From the IMG/VR virus record IMGVR_UViG_3300013307_000674, positions 1 through 37,582 of that record: 37,582 nucleotides of DNA; one strand, given 5' to 3'. This DNA is from a virus. The notes beneath the pieces were generated by a model, which saw only the letters and a list, made by a program, of their open reading frames with translations, was not told the origin of the DNA and ran no database searches. Below, piece after piece: positions 15,901 to 24,238 of the stretch. How positions within the stretch are numbered: the stretch's first letter is position 1; each line of letters starts with the position of its first letter. The position numbers and the translations under genes are program-made.

Positions 15901-17316
15901 TCTCAAACCAACAATGCAAACTTCACGCAAATCTATAACGGTTATATTGATAATGGTTCTTATACGGTTTCGGGGTTATCAGAAGGTCAGTCATATTATT
16001 TCAAGATACAATTTGAATTAAATGGTGCTACTTCTAATGAAACTGCTGTTGTTGGCATTGGTATGCCTGTAACTATTCCAGTACCAACAAACTTTCAAGC
16101 CACACAAATTAAATCCACTTCAATTAGCTTAGGTTGGTCTTATTCTGCTTATACAATGATTGATTCATTTGAAATCTGGAAATCAAATACAGCAGACGGT
16201 ACTTATAACAGAATAGCAGTAGTTGATAAATCTACTCTAGCTTATACTGATGTTGGTTTGGTTGCATCAACGGAATATTACTACAAAATAAGGGCGGTTA
16301 ATGCTTATGATTCCAGTGCCTTTAGTTTTGCTTATGGTGTGACTACAGATGCAGCAACAGCCAATCCACCTAATATTATTTACACCAGAACCAATTATTC
16401 AGGGGATAGGATTTTAATTGAATTTGACTTAGCGATTAGTGACCCTTCAGGTAATCAATCAGCTTTTACGGTAATAGATAATGGTGGTTCATTGAATTAT
16501 ATTAATGTTACTCAAACGATACCACACCCAACAGATAACACTAAAATGTATTTATGTTTAGCTAATGCAGTAGCTTCATCAGCAGATACGGTATCATTCA
16601 GTTATAACAGCACTGGAGGTACTATTCAATCCATTTATAATGTTAAATTAGATTCTGTAAGTGGTCAGGCCGTAATTAATGATTACAATAATTCAAGTTT
16701 ATTAAGCCGCGTATTTAAGGTAAACTTTACGGATTCATCAGCAGATTATCAGACTGGTTGGAATAATTTAGTAGTTAACAGTGCTGTTGCTCAAATTACT
16801 AATCTGGTTGATATAAGCGGTAATACCACTAATGTGCAATTAACTATTCCTGCTGATTGGCCTTCTTATGCTGTTGGTTATTCTACTTCAAATTTTGGTC
16901 AAAGTAATCCGCAAAGTACAGACCCTATTAACAGCATATTCCCAAGTACAGTAAGGTTGTTTGGTTTATCCAATAACGGTTACGGCCATAGTCAGGCCAT
17001 CATTATTAATAATGTGGATAGTACCAAAGCCTATAACATTAAAATCTATTTTGATAAGTTGAATACTGGAACAATCAATTTGAGCCAGTATAAAAACACC
17101 GGTACAACCCAAAGCTTAACCATTGGTGGAAGTGCTAACATGAATAACTATACGTACATGACTAATATAATGCCGGGAAACACACCAGTTACTTTTGATT
17201 CCAATTATAGTATAGATATGACCAAATTAACTCCAAATGTGGCTTTTGAATATGTAGCTACAGATAACCAGAATATGCAATGTGATGGGATAATTATAGA
17301 AGAATTTGATGTTTAA
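12937..17316 (+). CDS. Tail protein with FN3 domains and a clan GH-A-like glycosidase, 1459 aa
   Basis: Order of parts: short N-terminal beta domain (1-80); FN3 domain (about 84-200) with the LQPNTPYYLVIQAI signature; a beta domain (200-390); an (alpha/beta)8-type glycosidase (about 400-800); two FN3 domains (about 956-1040 and 1048-1140, with ASTEYYYKIRAVN); and a C-terminal beta region to 1459. The catalytic pair looks like E582 in ETINEPDKYW (acid/base) and E720 in LWITEVGYDE (nucleophile), 138 residues apart, as usual for clan GH-A. LNIHYYNSNHG (about 665-675) fits a substrate-binding strand. It probably degrades host surface polysaccharide at adsorption. The exact GH family and substrate are unknown. 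Confidence 0.75.
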   Translation: MKVQKILLYEDIILNVGSPEPGETGVVIVKQDLTGNHQVLLPTGYYGNIYIEPTPGKSTRLDWLCDDEGIYFTSTVITPVEIINAPAAITDLTVSRTDSISVKIQWTAPSGDGIKQNVSADKYIMYISTAPITSAVTVSALTVYNQNLTPAAPGTPETFSLTNLQPNTPYYLVIQAIKTTYGTKRTGGISNVLSIHTLTISSDATVSAWMPIDASKTYISGRYDWQASSIPDSQVDHSSQIIYNMNWCLDYDNVQNVNGVLQGNEPQQTSIYQYGIFFSGWYNTPYVRFIMPLDGTYSIDKACFLGTVGVNFDFTISTSSDGTIWNVATDSRNYTQDKTNTLAWATYPFTSSASTNVNYISLDVTIPAACLQGLAFFGKKSVNNALTGTKYKRVLSSPIQWTQAVGTNGFLIEDLTNMAQISNCTRFYNIFNWFFNSTGYGQGANINESNLDMRFSTSRMWDFDYQLNYVRSLGIEPIFTVNDELPMLAPADYASDPTFRKSLNSGITIDSTTKTLNPYNWSVFARVVYNIVARYGFNTSADTQYISLSTGDTTQPTTSPEYNAEPLKVGLGYCKYFETINEPDKYWKSQEAYYNPQELAMRLSVGYDGHKGALGAGYGMQAADPNAKQVMPGLSCTNIGYVKEMLAWWDVNRGKGDYPIHALNIHYYNSNHGSQGFNEYDTSITIFGTQPEYSDQPRIIKQWVDFRDSYCPQFELWITEVGYDEQNFGAYAPFITDLVTRHVTKAQYLMRSLTLIQAYGFDRIFQYMFRHQNANDVWAQDTNTAARDTFLTSGYMVPHDSGGGFWTNSIPTEAWWYMTAFRNEMTGYTFSHFIREYGNSLVDNNPIENYVPEIFALAYTHANGSNAILAWLAPTSQAALLSQQDYNPTSIVVNSNEVNVMVVDFDNAHISQTKSGHTTTYVATQGSDGLNRITVNINETPKIIKTNNVGTKKLIDPVNFQGQALDTTTAKIVWTDKNIGTNNTLIFMSQTNNANFTQIYNGYIDNGSYTVSGLSEGQSYYFKIQFELNGATSNETAVVGIGMPVTIPVPTNFQATQIKSTSISLGWSYSAYTMIDSFEIWKSNTADGTYNRIAVVDKSTLAYTDVGLVASTEYYYKIRAVNAYDSSAFSFAYGVTTDAATANPPNIIYTRTNYSGDRILIEFDLAISDPSGNQSAFTVIDNGGSLNYINVTQTIPHPTDNTKMYLCLANAVASSADTVSFSYNSTGGTIQSIYNVKLDSVSGQAVINDYNNSSLLSRVFKVNFTDSSADYQTGWNNLVVNSAVAQITNLVDISGNTTNVQLTIPADWPSYAVGYSTSNFGQSNPQSTDPINSIFPSTVRLFGLSNNGYGHSQAIIINNVDSTKAYNIKIYFDKLNTGTINLSQYKNTGTTQSLTIGGSANMNNYTYMTNIMPGNTPVTFDSNYSIDMTKLTPNVAFEYVATDNQNMQCDGIIIEEFDV

Positions 17317-17320
17317 AAAT

Positions 17321-17422
17321 ATGACAGGACAAACACAGACAATTATCTATGACAATGAAAAGATACTTCAATCAGTAAGGCAGGTCATAGATAATGTAAG
17401 AGGTAAAACAATTAAGCGATAA
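17321..17422 (+). CDS. Possible small protein, 33 aa
   Basis: ATG at 17321 starts 4 bases after the glycosidase gene's stop and runs to a TAA at 17420-17422. The product is hydrophilic (TIIYDNEKILQSVRQVIDNV). The tight spacing suggests translational coupling, but the length is small and no homolog is recognised. It could be a chance frame. Confidence 0.4.
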   Translation: MTGQTQTIIYDNEKILQSVRQVIDNVRGKTIKR

Positions 17423-17487
17423 AATTTAACTTTTAATTATTTTTTTGAATTTATTTCTTATATTCATTACTCCTAAATCCAAGTCAT

Positions 17488-18036
17488 ATGAACCCTACAA
17501 CTATTTCGTTGATTGGCAACGCACTAGCCATTATAGCGTTTTTAATCGACCGAGTTTATAGAATTCGCGCATTAAAGGAAACAGAAGATGCAAATAAAGC
17601 AATGTTAGCGGCGAAAGATGCAACGATTCAATTAAAGGAGGAGGACATTAAAAGTTTAAAATTTAGCTTAGATTTTTTAATAAAAAATAATGATGTTGAA
17701 CTAACGGAGCAGTTTAAGAAGAGGTATGAAGATTTAAAAATCATTGTTGCCGAGCAAGAAGAAAAGATAAAGGTTCATAAAGCTCTTTTGGATTCTGCTG
17801 AGATTTCTTTGGAGACTACACGGCAAGCCACTCAAACGGAGGTTACTAGTAAGTTTGAAAAAATTATTGAAGAGCTAAAAAATGAGTTAGAATTGGAGAG
17901 AGAAAAATTAGGTGCTAAGAGAGAGCAACTTAATGATATTAGTACTGAGATGAAAAAAATAAAGCCAATGAGTATTAAGGGTGTAATAGGAGCTTTAAAT
18001 AAGGTAGATGGGCAAAATATAAAAGGGGCTATATAG
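17488..18036 (+). CDS. Membrane-anchored coiled-coil protein, 182 aa
   Basis: Residues 5-22 form a hydrophobic N-terminal segment (TISLIGNALAIIAFLIDRVY), followed by a long charged coiled coil (about 28-160: glutamate/lysine heptads such as AEQEEKIKVHKALLD and KNELELEREKLGAKREQ), then a short basic tail. No TATTTAT motif lies close upstream. Its stop codon is inside the palindrome at 18023-18042. It may be an accessory membrane protein rather than a virion part. Function unknown. Confidence 0.6.
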   Translation: MNPTTISLIGNALAIIAFLIDRVYRIRALKETEDANKAMLAAKDATIQLKEEDIKSLKFSLDFLIKNNDVELTEQFKKRYEDLKIIVAEQEEKIKVHKALLDSAEISLETTRQATQTEVTSKFEKIIEELKNELELEREKLGAKREQLNDISTEMKKIKPMSIKGVIGALNKVDGQNIKGAI

Positions 18037-18042
18037 CCCCTT
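18023..18042. terminator. 20-base perfect palindrome between convergent genes
   Basis: AAGGGGCTATATAGCCCCTT spans the stop codon of the 17488 gene. It is followed on the minus strand by TTTTATATTTT, and by a weaker T-containing stretch on the + strand. It faces the leftward gene ending at 18065, so a bidirectional terminator is likely. Confidence 0.7.
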
Positions 18043-18064
18043 ACTTGTTTTAGTCGAGTTGAAA

Positions 18065-18523
18065 CTAAGCTTTCTTTTTCCGGTTGGTCAAAGCATTAGC
18101 TATTTTATTTTTGTTGGCTTTTATATCAATTTCAGGGTGTAGTTCCGCAATCACTTTTTCAACATCAGCTTGGGTAACTTCTTTCAACGGCTTACCAATT
18201 TTAGGTAGAGCTTTTTCAAAAACTTGATTCCAACTGATTCTTGTTGAATCGCCAGATGCTTTAGCAGCTTTTACAGTTTCACCTGTTAGGCTTTTCAAAG
18301 CATTTTTAACATTAACTATTTCAGCTTGGTCATTTTTAAAAGCAGCCAATGCTTCATCTTTAGTTTTTTCGGCAATTGAAAGAGCTTCTTTGTATTGCTT
18401 TTCTGCAACCTTAATAGCTTCTTTGTATTGTTTCTTAATGTCTGCGGTACGACCGTCTAAACTGTTTTCTAAGCTTTCTAATGTTTGCTTTAAAACCTCA
18501 ATTGCTTTATCTGTTGTTGCCAT
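18065..18523 (-). CDS. Inverted cassette gene: coiled-coil protein, 152 aa
   Basis: I place the start at ATG 18523 (MATTDKAIEVL) rather than the in-frame 18550, because the shorter form begins with the helical body and leaves room for a promoter. Residues about 5-80 are a long coiled coil (KKQYKEAIKVAEKQYKEAL, with an alanine-rich continuation). Residues about 95-150 are a small basic C-terminal domain (ISWNQVFEKALPKIGKPLKE ending in NALTNRKKKA). A TAGGTTTG box 24 bases upstream looks like a host -7 element, so it may be expressed in the lysogen. Family not recognised; could be nucleoid-like or a defence component. Confidence 0.6.
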   Translation of the reverse strand: MATTDKAIEVLKQTLESLENSLDGRTADIKKQYKEAIKVAEKQYKEALSIAEKTKDEALAAFKNDQAEIVNVKNALKSLTGETVKAAKASGDSTRISWNQVFEKALPKIGKPLKEVTQADVEKVIAELHPEIDIKANKNKIANALTNRKKKA

Positions 18524-18547
18524 AAAATTTTTCAATTGTGTGAATTG

Positions 18548-18555
18548 CAAACCTA
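18548..18555 (-). promoter_or_regulatory. Candidate host-type -7 box TAGGTTTG
   Basis: Leftward TAGGTTTG matches TAnnTTTG of Bacteroidota housekeeping promoters, about 24 bases before ATG 18523. The -33 box is weak (TTTT at 17 bases). It suggests lysogenic expression of the inverted gene. Confidence 0.35.
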
Positions 18556-18558
18556 TTA

Positions 18559-18569
18559 ATAATATTTAT
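18559..18569 (+). promoter_or_regulatory. Recurrent TAATATTTAT motif before the baseplate gene
   Basis: TTAATAATATTTAT, 14 bases before ATG 18584, directly after the inverted coiled-coil gene. Confidence 0.45.
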
Positions 18570-18583
18570 TGGAAAAGAATCTA

Positions 18584-20392
18584 ATGAATATAAATTATAA
18601 AATATTTTTAGTTGAACCTAATGGCAATTATGCAGAATTGGATTTAGATACCAGTGCTGTAGATTTTACTACTACATTTTCTGTTTCTAACATATCAGAT
18701 ATATCCCAACGTAAAGACAGATTATCTAAAAATTTAGTATTGAAAGGAACTAAGAACAATAATCGGATATTAGGTAATTGTTTCAACTTTTCCAGATATG
18801 CAGATGGTTCACTGGATGAAAAGATGTTTTATAATTATTCACCAAATAGGGCTGTAGACTGTGTAGTATTTGAAAATTCTACAATGCTTTTTAAAGGTGG
18901 ATTTAAATTGCAGGAGATAGACAAGGACAAAAATGGTAACTATACTTATCAGGCAATCATCACCGGATATTTTATTAATTTCTTAGGCAAAATAGGGGAT
19001 GCACTTTTAACTTCAGCTTTTACCGGTAGTGATAGCCATACCTTCAATATGAATACGGTTATCAATAGTTGGATTTATAATACTGGTCAAACCTTTATTT
19101 ATCCGTCAATTGATTTTGGTAGCGGTATCGTGCCAAATGCTTACAATTTTGACATTGGAAATTTTAGAACGGGTGTCTATCTGAAAACCTATTTTGATAA
19201 CATTTTTAACACTTATGGTTATAGCTATTCCGGCGATTTTATTAATTCAGATTTATTTAAAAAGGCTTATATACCGTATACAGAAGAAAGTTTCAGCAAG
19301 AATGTGCAAAGTGTAATTTATTCCGCACAAACTACATCTGGTTATACGTGGTATTTCACCGAAGGTAACTATGAAGCTTTGTATTCAATTGAAATGGATA
19401 GTGCTGTATCTACAGATACCATAACGGTGTCAGGCCAGAACAATGAATTTATCTTTAAAAAGGATGTTAAAACACAAATCACTTCAACGGTCAATTGTGA
19501 CATTGCTTTTTCTATTCAACCATCAGACCCAACTTACAATGTTGACATTTTTTTAAATCATCAATACTACAACCTAACGGGAGCTGATTTAACTGGTATT
19601 ACCGTAACTGCTAATTATACAATGCCTTATAGTGCTTATACAGGTAATACTGCTTTTGGTATTCCCTTGGATATTTATTACAGTCAAAGAGATATTGATG
19701 CTAGTAACATTGCCCCAATTGCATTGACCGTACATTACGCTGATATTATTGTGGGTGCAACTGGTTTAACTTCAACCATAGCTATTAAAAGTGGTGATAC
19801 CGTTAGTTTAAAAGATGTCATACCTCAAGATATAACCATTAAAGATTTCTTGAAATCAACGTTGCAGTTTTACAACCTGTATATGATTGAAGACCCCAAT
19901 AATCCCAATGGTTTAATTATTGAACCTTATGATATATTTTACAACAGGTGCCAGAATCCGGTGAAATATGCTTTAGACTGGACACATAAACTTGATTTGT
20001 CCAAAGGGTATAAAATGACCATATCGACAGATTTACCTTCAGCTTATCAATTTAAGTTCACCGATGATTCTGATTACTATAATGATTTGTATAAGCAGAA
20101 ATATAATGACACCTATGGCAATTTCACCATTTCAAATAGTGCATTTACGGGTAATGATGCTAAAGATATTCAAGTAAGTTTTTCACCTACTGTAATCGTT
20201 CTTGAAAACTATGATGATAAAACAATGGCTGCTATTTGGAAAGGAGATTTAACCAAAAAGGAATCGTTTAAATCTAATATGCGGTTATTGTATAATAATG
20301 GTACAGGTAGTTGTCAAAGTTATAATGTTTCTTCTGTTAATGTTGATAGCGGTGGTACTGTAACAGGTCATACGGTATTGTTACAGGTTTAA
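18584..20392 (+). pseudogene. Baseplate/tail protein, main part (frame shifts near its 3' end), 602 aa
   Basis: Start placed at ATG 18584; a longer frame would begin at TTG 18569, inside the motif. The N-terminus has SNISDISQRKDRLSKNLVLK and then GTKNNNRILGNCFNF, a signature I recognise from large baseplate proteins of Bacteroidota phages (D-I-S-D-I, R-x-x-x-x-S-K, T-K-N-N). The frame ends at 20392 with an abrupt LLQV tail. The -1 frame continues from about 20350 to 20742 with what looks like the C-terminal part of the same protein. No slippery heptamer is present at the junction. A one-base deletion near 20375-20380, or a sequencing error, would explain it; two separate polypeptides are also possible. 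Confidence 0.6.
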
Positions 20393-20742
20393 CTTACTAC
20401 AATACTTCTGATACCATATTGAAAAGTGGTACTACCAATGTATTCAATGCTTTGTTTGGTGTGCCTAAAGAAGTATATGCAACAGTAGGACAGGATATAT
20501 TTAGCTTACCAAATATTTATTCTTATTTCTACCAAAATCAATTAATAGAATTGAATGATTTGAACTTATTTATCCTTGAAGCAAGCTTTAACCTAAATTC
20601 AATAGATATGGGTTCATTAGATTTTAGAACTCCAATATTTATTCAATCTCAAGACGGTATGGCTTATTTTAAATTGAATAAAATAGATTATTATAATTCA
20701 AATGTATTAGCTGATGTTAAATTGCAAAAAGTAATCATTTAA
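20350..20742 (+). pseudogene. C-terminal part of the baseplate protein in the -1 frame
   Basis: Open in the -1 frame from 20350; the only start-like codon is TTG at 20419. Content (TYYNTSDTILKSGTT, then LDFRTPIFI and AYFKLNKIDYYNS) looks like the end of a baseplate protein of the same kind: an LDFR..IFI strand and YFKLNKI near the C-terminus. Lack of a good start and direct overlap with the end of the upstream gene argue it was once, or is really, one reading frame. It ends 7 bases before a 56-base repeat. Confidence 0.55.
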
Positions 20743-20749
20743 TATTTTG

Positions 20750-20805
20750 CCCCCCAATCGATAGTAATATAAAAAAAACAAAAGCATATACCGTCGAAGG
20801 GGGGG
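20750..20805. repeat. 56-base repeat, copy 1
   Basis: Begins CCCCCCAATCGA and ends TCGAAGGGGGGG, so the ends can pair; the interior is A-rich. It is 53/56 identical to 36286-36341, including the unpaired interior. It fills the gap between a rightward and a leftward stop codon (7 bases on either side). Possible bidirectional terminator or small mobile repeat. Confidence 0.8.
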
Positions 20806-20812
20806 CATTTTA

Positions 20813-21088
20813 TTATTCTTTAATTTCCTGCTTACACCACATTTCAAGTATTTCTTCAAATAAACTTTCGTGTACCAAATAAAAACCTTCAACTTTTAGT
20901 ATAGGTATTTTCTGACTTTTAGCCCACCACTTAGTAGCTTCATCATTAGCTATCCTTTGCTGTTGGACACATATTTTTTTTACGTGTTGCTCTTTCCTAT
21001 AGCAATTAACCAACTCATAACCTTTCCCAAATACACTATTATCTGGAACAATGAAATAAACCTTCCTGAATCTGTACTTCTTACTCAC
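20813..21088 (-). CDS. Inverted cassette gene: small basic protein, 91 aa
   Basis: GTG start at 21088; no upstream ATG fits. The product is basic and aromatic at its N-terminus (KKYRFRKVYFIVPDNSVFGK), has one helix in the middle (QQQRIANDEATKWWAKSQK) and two further cysteines in the body. It could be a small DNA-binding or nuclease-like protein; no family is recognised. It stands alone, inverted between the baseplate and tape-measure genes. Its 3' end adjoins the 56-base repeat and its upstream side has CAAATTTG about 6 bases before the start with TTTG 21 bases earlier, a weak host-type promoter. Confidence 0.5.
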   Translation of the reverse strand: MSKKYRFRKVYFIVPDNSVFGKGYELVNCYRKEQHVKKICVQQQRIANDEATKWWAKSQKIPILKVEGFYLVHESLFEEILEMWCKQEIKE

Positions 21089-21144
21089 AAAAACAAATTT
21101 GCTAACTTTTTTAGTATTTATCCAAAAAGATTTGTCAACACCAA

Positions 21145-21156
21145 CCTAATATTTAT
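21145..21156 (+). promoter_or_regulatory. Recurrent CCTAATATTTAT motif before the tape measure gene
   Basis: CCTAATATTTAT, 12 bases before ATG 21169. The preceding bases AACACC also occur before the copy at 33237. Confidence 0.5.
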
Positions 21157-21168
21157 GAGAAAACATAG

Positions 21169-23928
21169 ATGGCAGACAATTCAGGCAACATACAACAAGA
21201 TATTTTATTGGGTATCAATGTCACTGGTACAGAAAAAATTAAAGAAGCTCAAGGTGAGGTTGAAAAATTAGGAAAAGAGATTGAAAAGACTGGTAATAAG
21301 GATGTTGGTGCCAATCAGTTCAAGAATTATAGGCAATTAATTCGTGAAGCTACCTATGAGCTTCAAAAAACTGAGCAACAATTTGGTAAGAACAGTCAAC
21401 AATTCATTGAAGGAGCTAAACAGTTAGGTGACTTAAAATTAAAGGCTCAGGAGTTTAACCAGACTATTCAAGCCTTTAACCCGGCTAACAAGTTTGCAGC
21501 ATTTTCATCAATAGCACGTGGGTTATCAGGTACATTAATGGGTGTTTCTGGTGGTATGGTTGCCCTTGGTTTCAATTCTGAAAAATCTGCTGAAAATATG
21601 GCAAGATTACAGGGCTTAATGATGTTTGGTAATGCCTTGAAAGAAATTGAAATGGTAAAAGCCGGGTTTCTTGACTTCGGAAGGGTCATCAAAGGTATGT
21701 TTATGGTTAAACAACAAGATGTTACCCTAACTCAAGCACAAATTGATGCTAATGCAGAGGTTTTAGCCAGTACAGAGGCATTAAATGCAGCTACAGCAGA
21801 AAGAGTTGCAGCAGAAACAGCTTTAGCAGAAGCTACTACAGCAGCCAATGAATTAGAAATTGAGACACAGGAGGCGTTAAATGCTGCTAAATTGGAAGGT
21901 TTAGATAGTGATGCTTCAATTACAGGTGCAGAGCAAGCCTACATTGAGTTAGCAGCAGAGAGAGCAACAGCATTAGAAGTGTTAACTGCTGCACAAACAG
22001 CTTATAATACCGCTTTAGCTACAGAAGCAGAACTTCAAACAGCAGCAACCACAGCTAGTGAAGCACAAAGTGAAGCAAATTTAGCCAATGCAGCAACAAC
22101 AGGTGCAGCAGCAGTAGCAACCAACGTATTTGGTCTTGCTTTAAAAGGTATCGGTATAGGTTTAATCATTGCAGCTATTGTTGCATTGGTTGAAAATTGG
22201 GATAAAGTAAAAGCCGGTTTTGAAAGTATGTTCCCGGTGTTGAAAAATACAAAAGATGGCTTTCAGGACTTTATGCAGGTTATAAACGGTGTAGGGAACG
22301 CTGTACTGCATTATCTAAAAGTACCGATTGATTATGCTGTGAGTAGTGTAAAGGCGCTTATAGATGTTTTTAAAGGTGATTTCAAGGGTGCTGCACAAGA
22401 TTTCAAGGATGGTTTAAAATCAATCGCTGATGACCTTAATGTTATCGATAATTATAAAAAAGGTTACGCAGCTAAAGCAGCAGATTATGCTGAACAAGAA
22501 AGAAAAGTAAGGGTTCAAAAACAAATTGAAGCAAATGAACGCATCATAAAGGAGTTAAAAGCATTAGGTGAAGATACCACCAACTTAGAAATCAAAAATC
22601 AACAGCTTAAAAATTCAATTCTTGATAAGAACGATAAGGATTATCAGAAAAAGTATGCTGATGGTCAATCAGAAATTACGGTATTAGAAAATCAGGAAAT
22701 TAAGAAGAGAAATGATGCTGCTGAAAAATTAGCAAAAGAGCGAGCTAACAAAGCAGCACAGCAATTAAAATCTGATTTAAATGAAATCAAGAAAAATAAT
22801 GACGAAGCTCAAAAAATAATGGCTGAAGGTTCTGGTGATGCCAGAGAAAAAGAATTAGCTGATATTCAAACCAAGTATGATAAAGAATTTGCCTTATTGG
22901 AAAAGCGTAAAGCTGATGTTAAAGATTTCAATAAAGAATATTCAAATTTGGTAACAGCGCGTAAAGATGAAGAGGCCAGAATCAATAAAAAGTATGATGA
23001 CCAAATCAACCAATATCTTCAAGGTGTACAAAATGAAGCTGTAGATTCTTTTGATAAGTCCATTGATGATATTAATAAAAAGGTTGATGAATTATTAAAA
23101 AATGCTACTCCTGAACAAGCTGCTGCATTAGAAGCTGCACGTAACAAGCAGATTAATAAGCAACGTACTTTAAAAGTTGATACCAGTGTAAAAACCGTAG
23201 CTGATACTTCATTAACTAAAGCAGAAGATAAAAATAGACCTTCACCAAATGATACCCCTGATGAAGCTAAAGCTAAAATTAATGCTATTGCTAAAGCACA
23301 AATAGATGCTGAAAATGCTGCTTATAATTTAAAGAAAGACCAGTTACAAGGTCAGAATGACCAGTTGGAACTGTTAGAAGCAGAGCACCAGAAAAAGCTA
23401 ACCGATATTAATAAAGCTAATGCTGATGCACGTAAAGAAATAGCTAAACGCGAAAAGGATAACCAGTTAGCAATGTATGATGCTATAGGTCAGGGTGCTA
23501 ATGCTGCTTCTGATTTATTGGGTAAAAATACCATTGCGGGTAAGGCTTTAGCGGTGGCTGCTGCTACTATTTCAACTTATAGTGCAGTGGCAAAGACCTT
23601 AGATGCCTTTGCAGGTGTACCTATTCCGGGCTATGCAATTGCAGAGGCTGTGGCAATTTCGCTCGCTGGTATGGCACAAGTAAAAAATATTTTAGCGGTA
23701 CAGGTTCCGGCTACAGCAGGTGCAGGTGCTTCAACTGGTGGACAAACTGTTGCCCCGGTAATTAATTCAACGGTATTACAACAAGCTCAAACAGGTACAC
23801 AGGATATAGTAAGTGCAGTTAATCAAAAGAACCAGACACAACCGAATATCAGGGCTTATATCGTTCAAACTGACCTTGAAAAACAGCAAGCTAAATCAGC
23901 TTATTATAATCAGCAGAGTACTTTTTAA
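21169..23928 (+). CDS. Tail tape measure protein, 919 aa
   Basis: Long helical, alanine/glutamate/lysine-rich protein that sets tail length. The first 110 residues have a coiled coil (GTEKIKEAQGEVEKLGKEIE). A hydrophobic stretch at about 318-343 (LALKGIGIGLIIAAIVALVE) is the typical tape-measure membrane segment, and a second hydrophobic/glycine-rich region sits at about 790-860. Residues 180-310 contain alanine-rich helical repeats. Length 919 implies a tail of roughly 130-140 nm by the usual 0.15 nm per residue rule. It follows an inverted cassette rather than the chaperone gene. Confidence 0.9.
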   Translation: MADNSGNIQQDILLGINVTGTEKIKEAQGEVEKLGKEIEKTGNKDVGANQFKNYRQLIREATYELQKTEQQFGKNSQQFIEGAKQLGDLKLKAQEFNQTIQAFNPANKFAAFSSIARGLSGTLMGVSGGMVALGFNSEKSAENMARLQGLMMFGNALKEIEMVKAGFLDFGRVIKGMFMVKQQDVTLTQAQIDANAEVLASTEALNAATAERVAAETALAEATTAANELEIETQEALNAAKLEGLDSDASITGAEQAYIELAAERATALEVLTAAQTAYNTALATEAELQTAATTASEAQSEANLANAATTGAAAVATNVFGLALKGIGIGLIIAAIVALVENWDKVKAGFESMFPVLKNTKDGFQDFMQVINGVGNAVLHYLKVPIDYAVSSVKALIDVFKGDFKGAAQDFKDGLKSIADDLNVIDNYKKGYAAKAADYAEQERKVRVQKQIEANERIIKELKALGEDTTNLEIKNQQLKNSILDKNDKDYQKKYADGQSEITVLENQEIKKRNDAAEKLAKERANKAAQQLKSDLNEIKKNNDEAQKIMAEGSGDAREKELADIQTKYDKEFALLEKRKADVKDFNKEYSNLVTARKDEEARINKKYDDQINQYLQGVQNEAVDSFDKSIDDINKKVDELLKNATPEQAAALEAARNKQINKQRTLKVDTSVKTVADTSLTKAEDKNRPSPNDTPDEAKAKINAIAKAQIDAENAAYNLKKDQLQGQNDQLELLEAEHQKKLTDINKANADARKEIAKREKDNQLAMYDAIGQGANAASDLLGKNTIAGKALAVAAATISTYSAVAKTLDAFAGVPIPGYAIAEAVAISLAGMAQVKNILAVQVPATAGAGASTGGQTVAPVINSTVLQQAQTGTQDIVSAVNQKNQTQPNIRAYIVQTDLEKQQAKSAYYNQQSTF

Positions 23929-23964
23929 TGTTGTTTTTTAAACTGATTTTTCATATATTATTAT

Positions 23965-24150
23965 ATGAACCTTACACTTAAAAAAGGGCAGTTTGTTAGA
24001 CATACTGACCCTACAGTAAACGATGGTATGCCAATGCAAATTTTAGATGTTAATTTTCGAGATAAATTGGTAATGGTCAATCACTATGATAGGCACAAAG
24101 ACAAGTATATCGACGAATGGTTGTCATTTGAATATTTGGAAATAGTTTAA
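23965..24150 (+). CDS. Small beta-rich protein, 61 aa
   Basis: Compact protein with alternating hydrophobic and charged residues (LKKGQFVRHTDPTVNDGMPM, then DKLVMVNHYDRHKDKYIDEW), which looks like a small SH3/KOW-type beta barrel. It sits alone between the tape measure and head blocks, with an AT-rich CATATATTATTATATG start context and a strong terminator 17 bases after its stop, so it may be an independently expressed accessory gene in the forward orientation. Function unknown. Confidence 0.55.
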   Translation: MNLTLKKGQFVRHTDPTVNDGMPMQILDVNFRDKLVMVNHYDRHKDKYIDEWLSFEYLEIV

Positions 24151-24167
24151 TTCATCTTCCAAAGTAG

Positions 24168-24193
24168 AAGCCCCTTTATAGGGGCTTTTTTTT
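24168..24193 (+). terminator. Strong rho-independent terminator
   Basis: AAGCCCC, 6-base loop, GGGGCTT, then more T. It separates the tail block from the head block; a TAATATCTAT motif follows within 30 bases. Confidence 0.85.
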
Positions 24194-24215
24194 ATGCCTA
24201 AATAATTCCCTATCA

Positions 24216-24226
24216 CTAATATCTAT
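24216..24226 (+). promoter_or_regulatory. Recurrent motif variant CTAATATCTAT before the head block
   Basis: Copy with C for T, 12 bases before ATG 24239, directly after the strong terminator, so a transcription start is needed here. Confidence 0.45.
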
Positions 24227-24238
24227 GGTAAAGAGATA

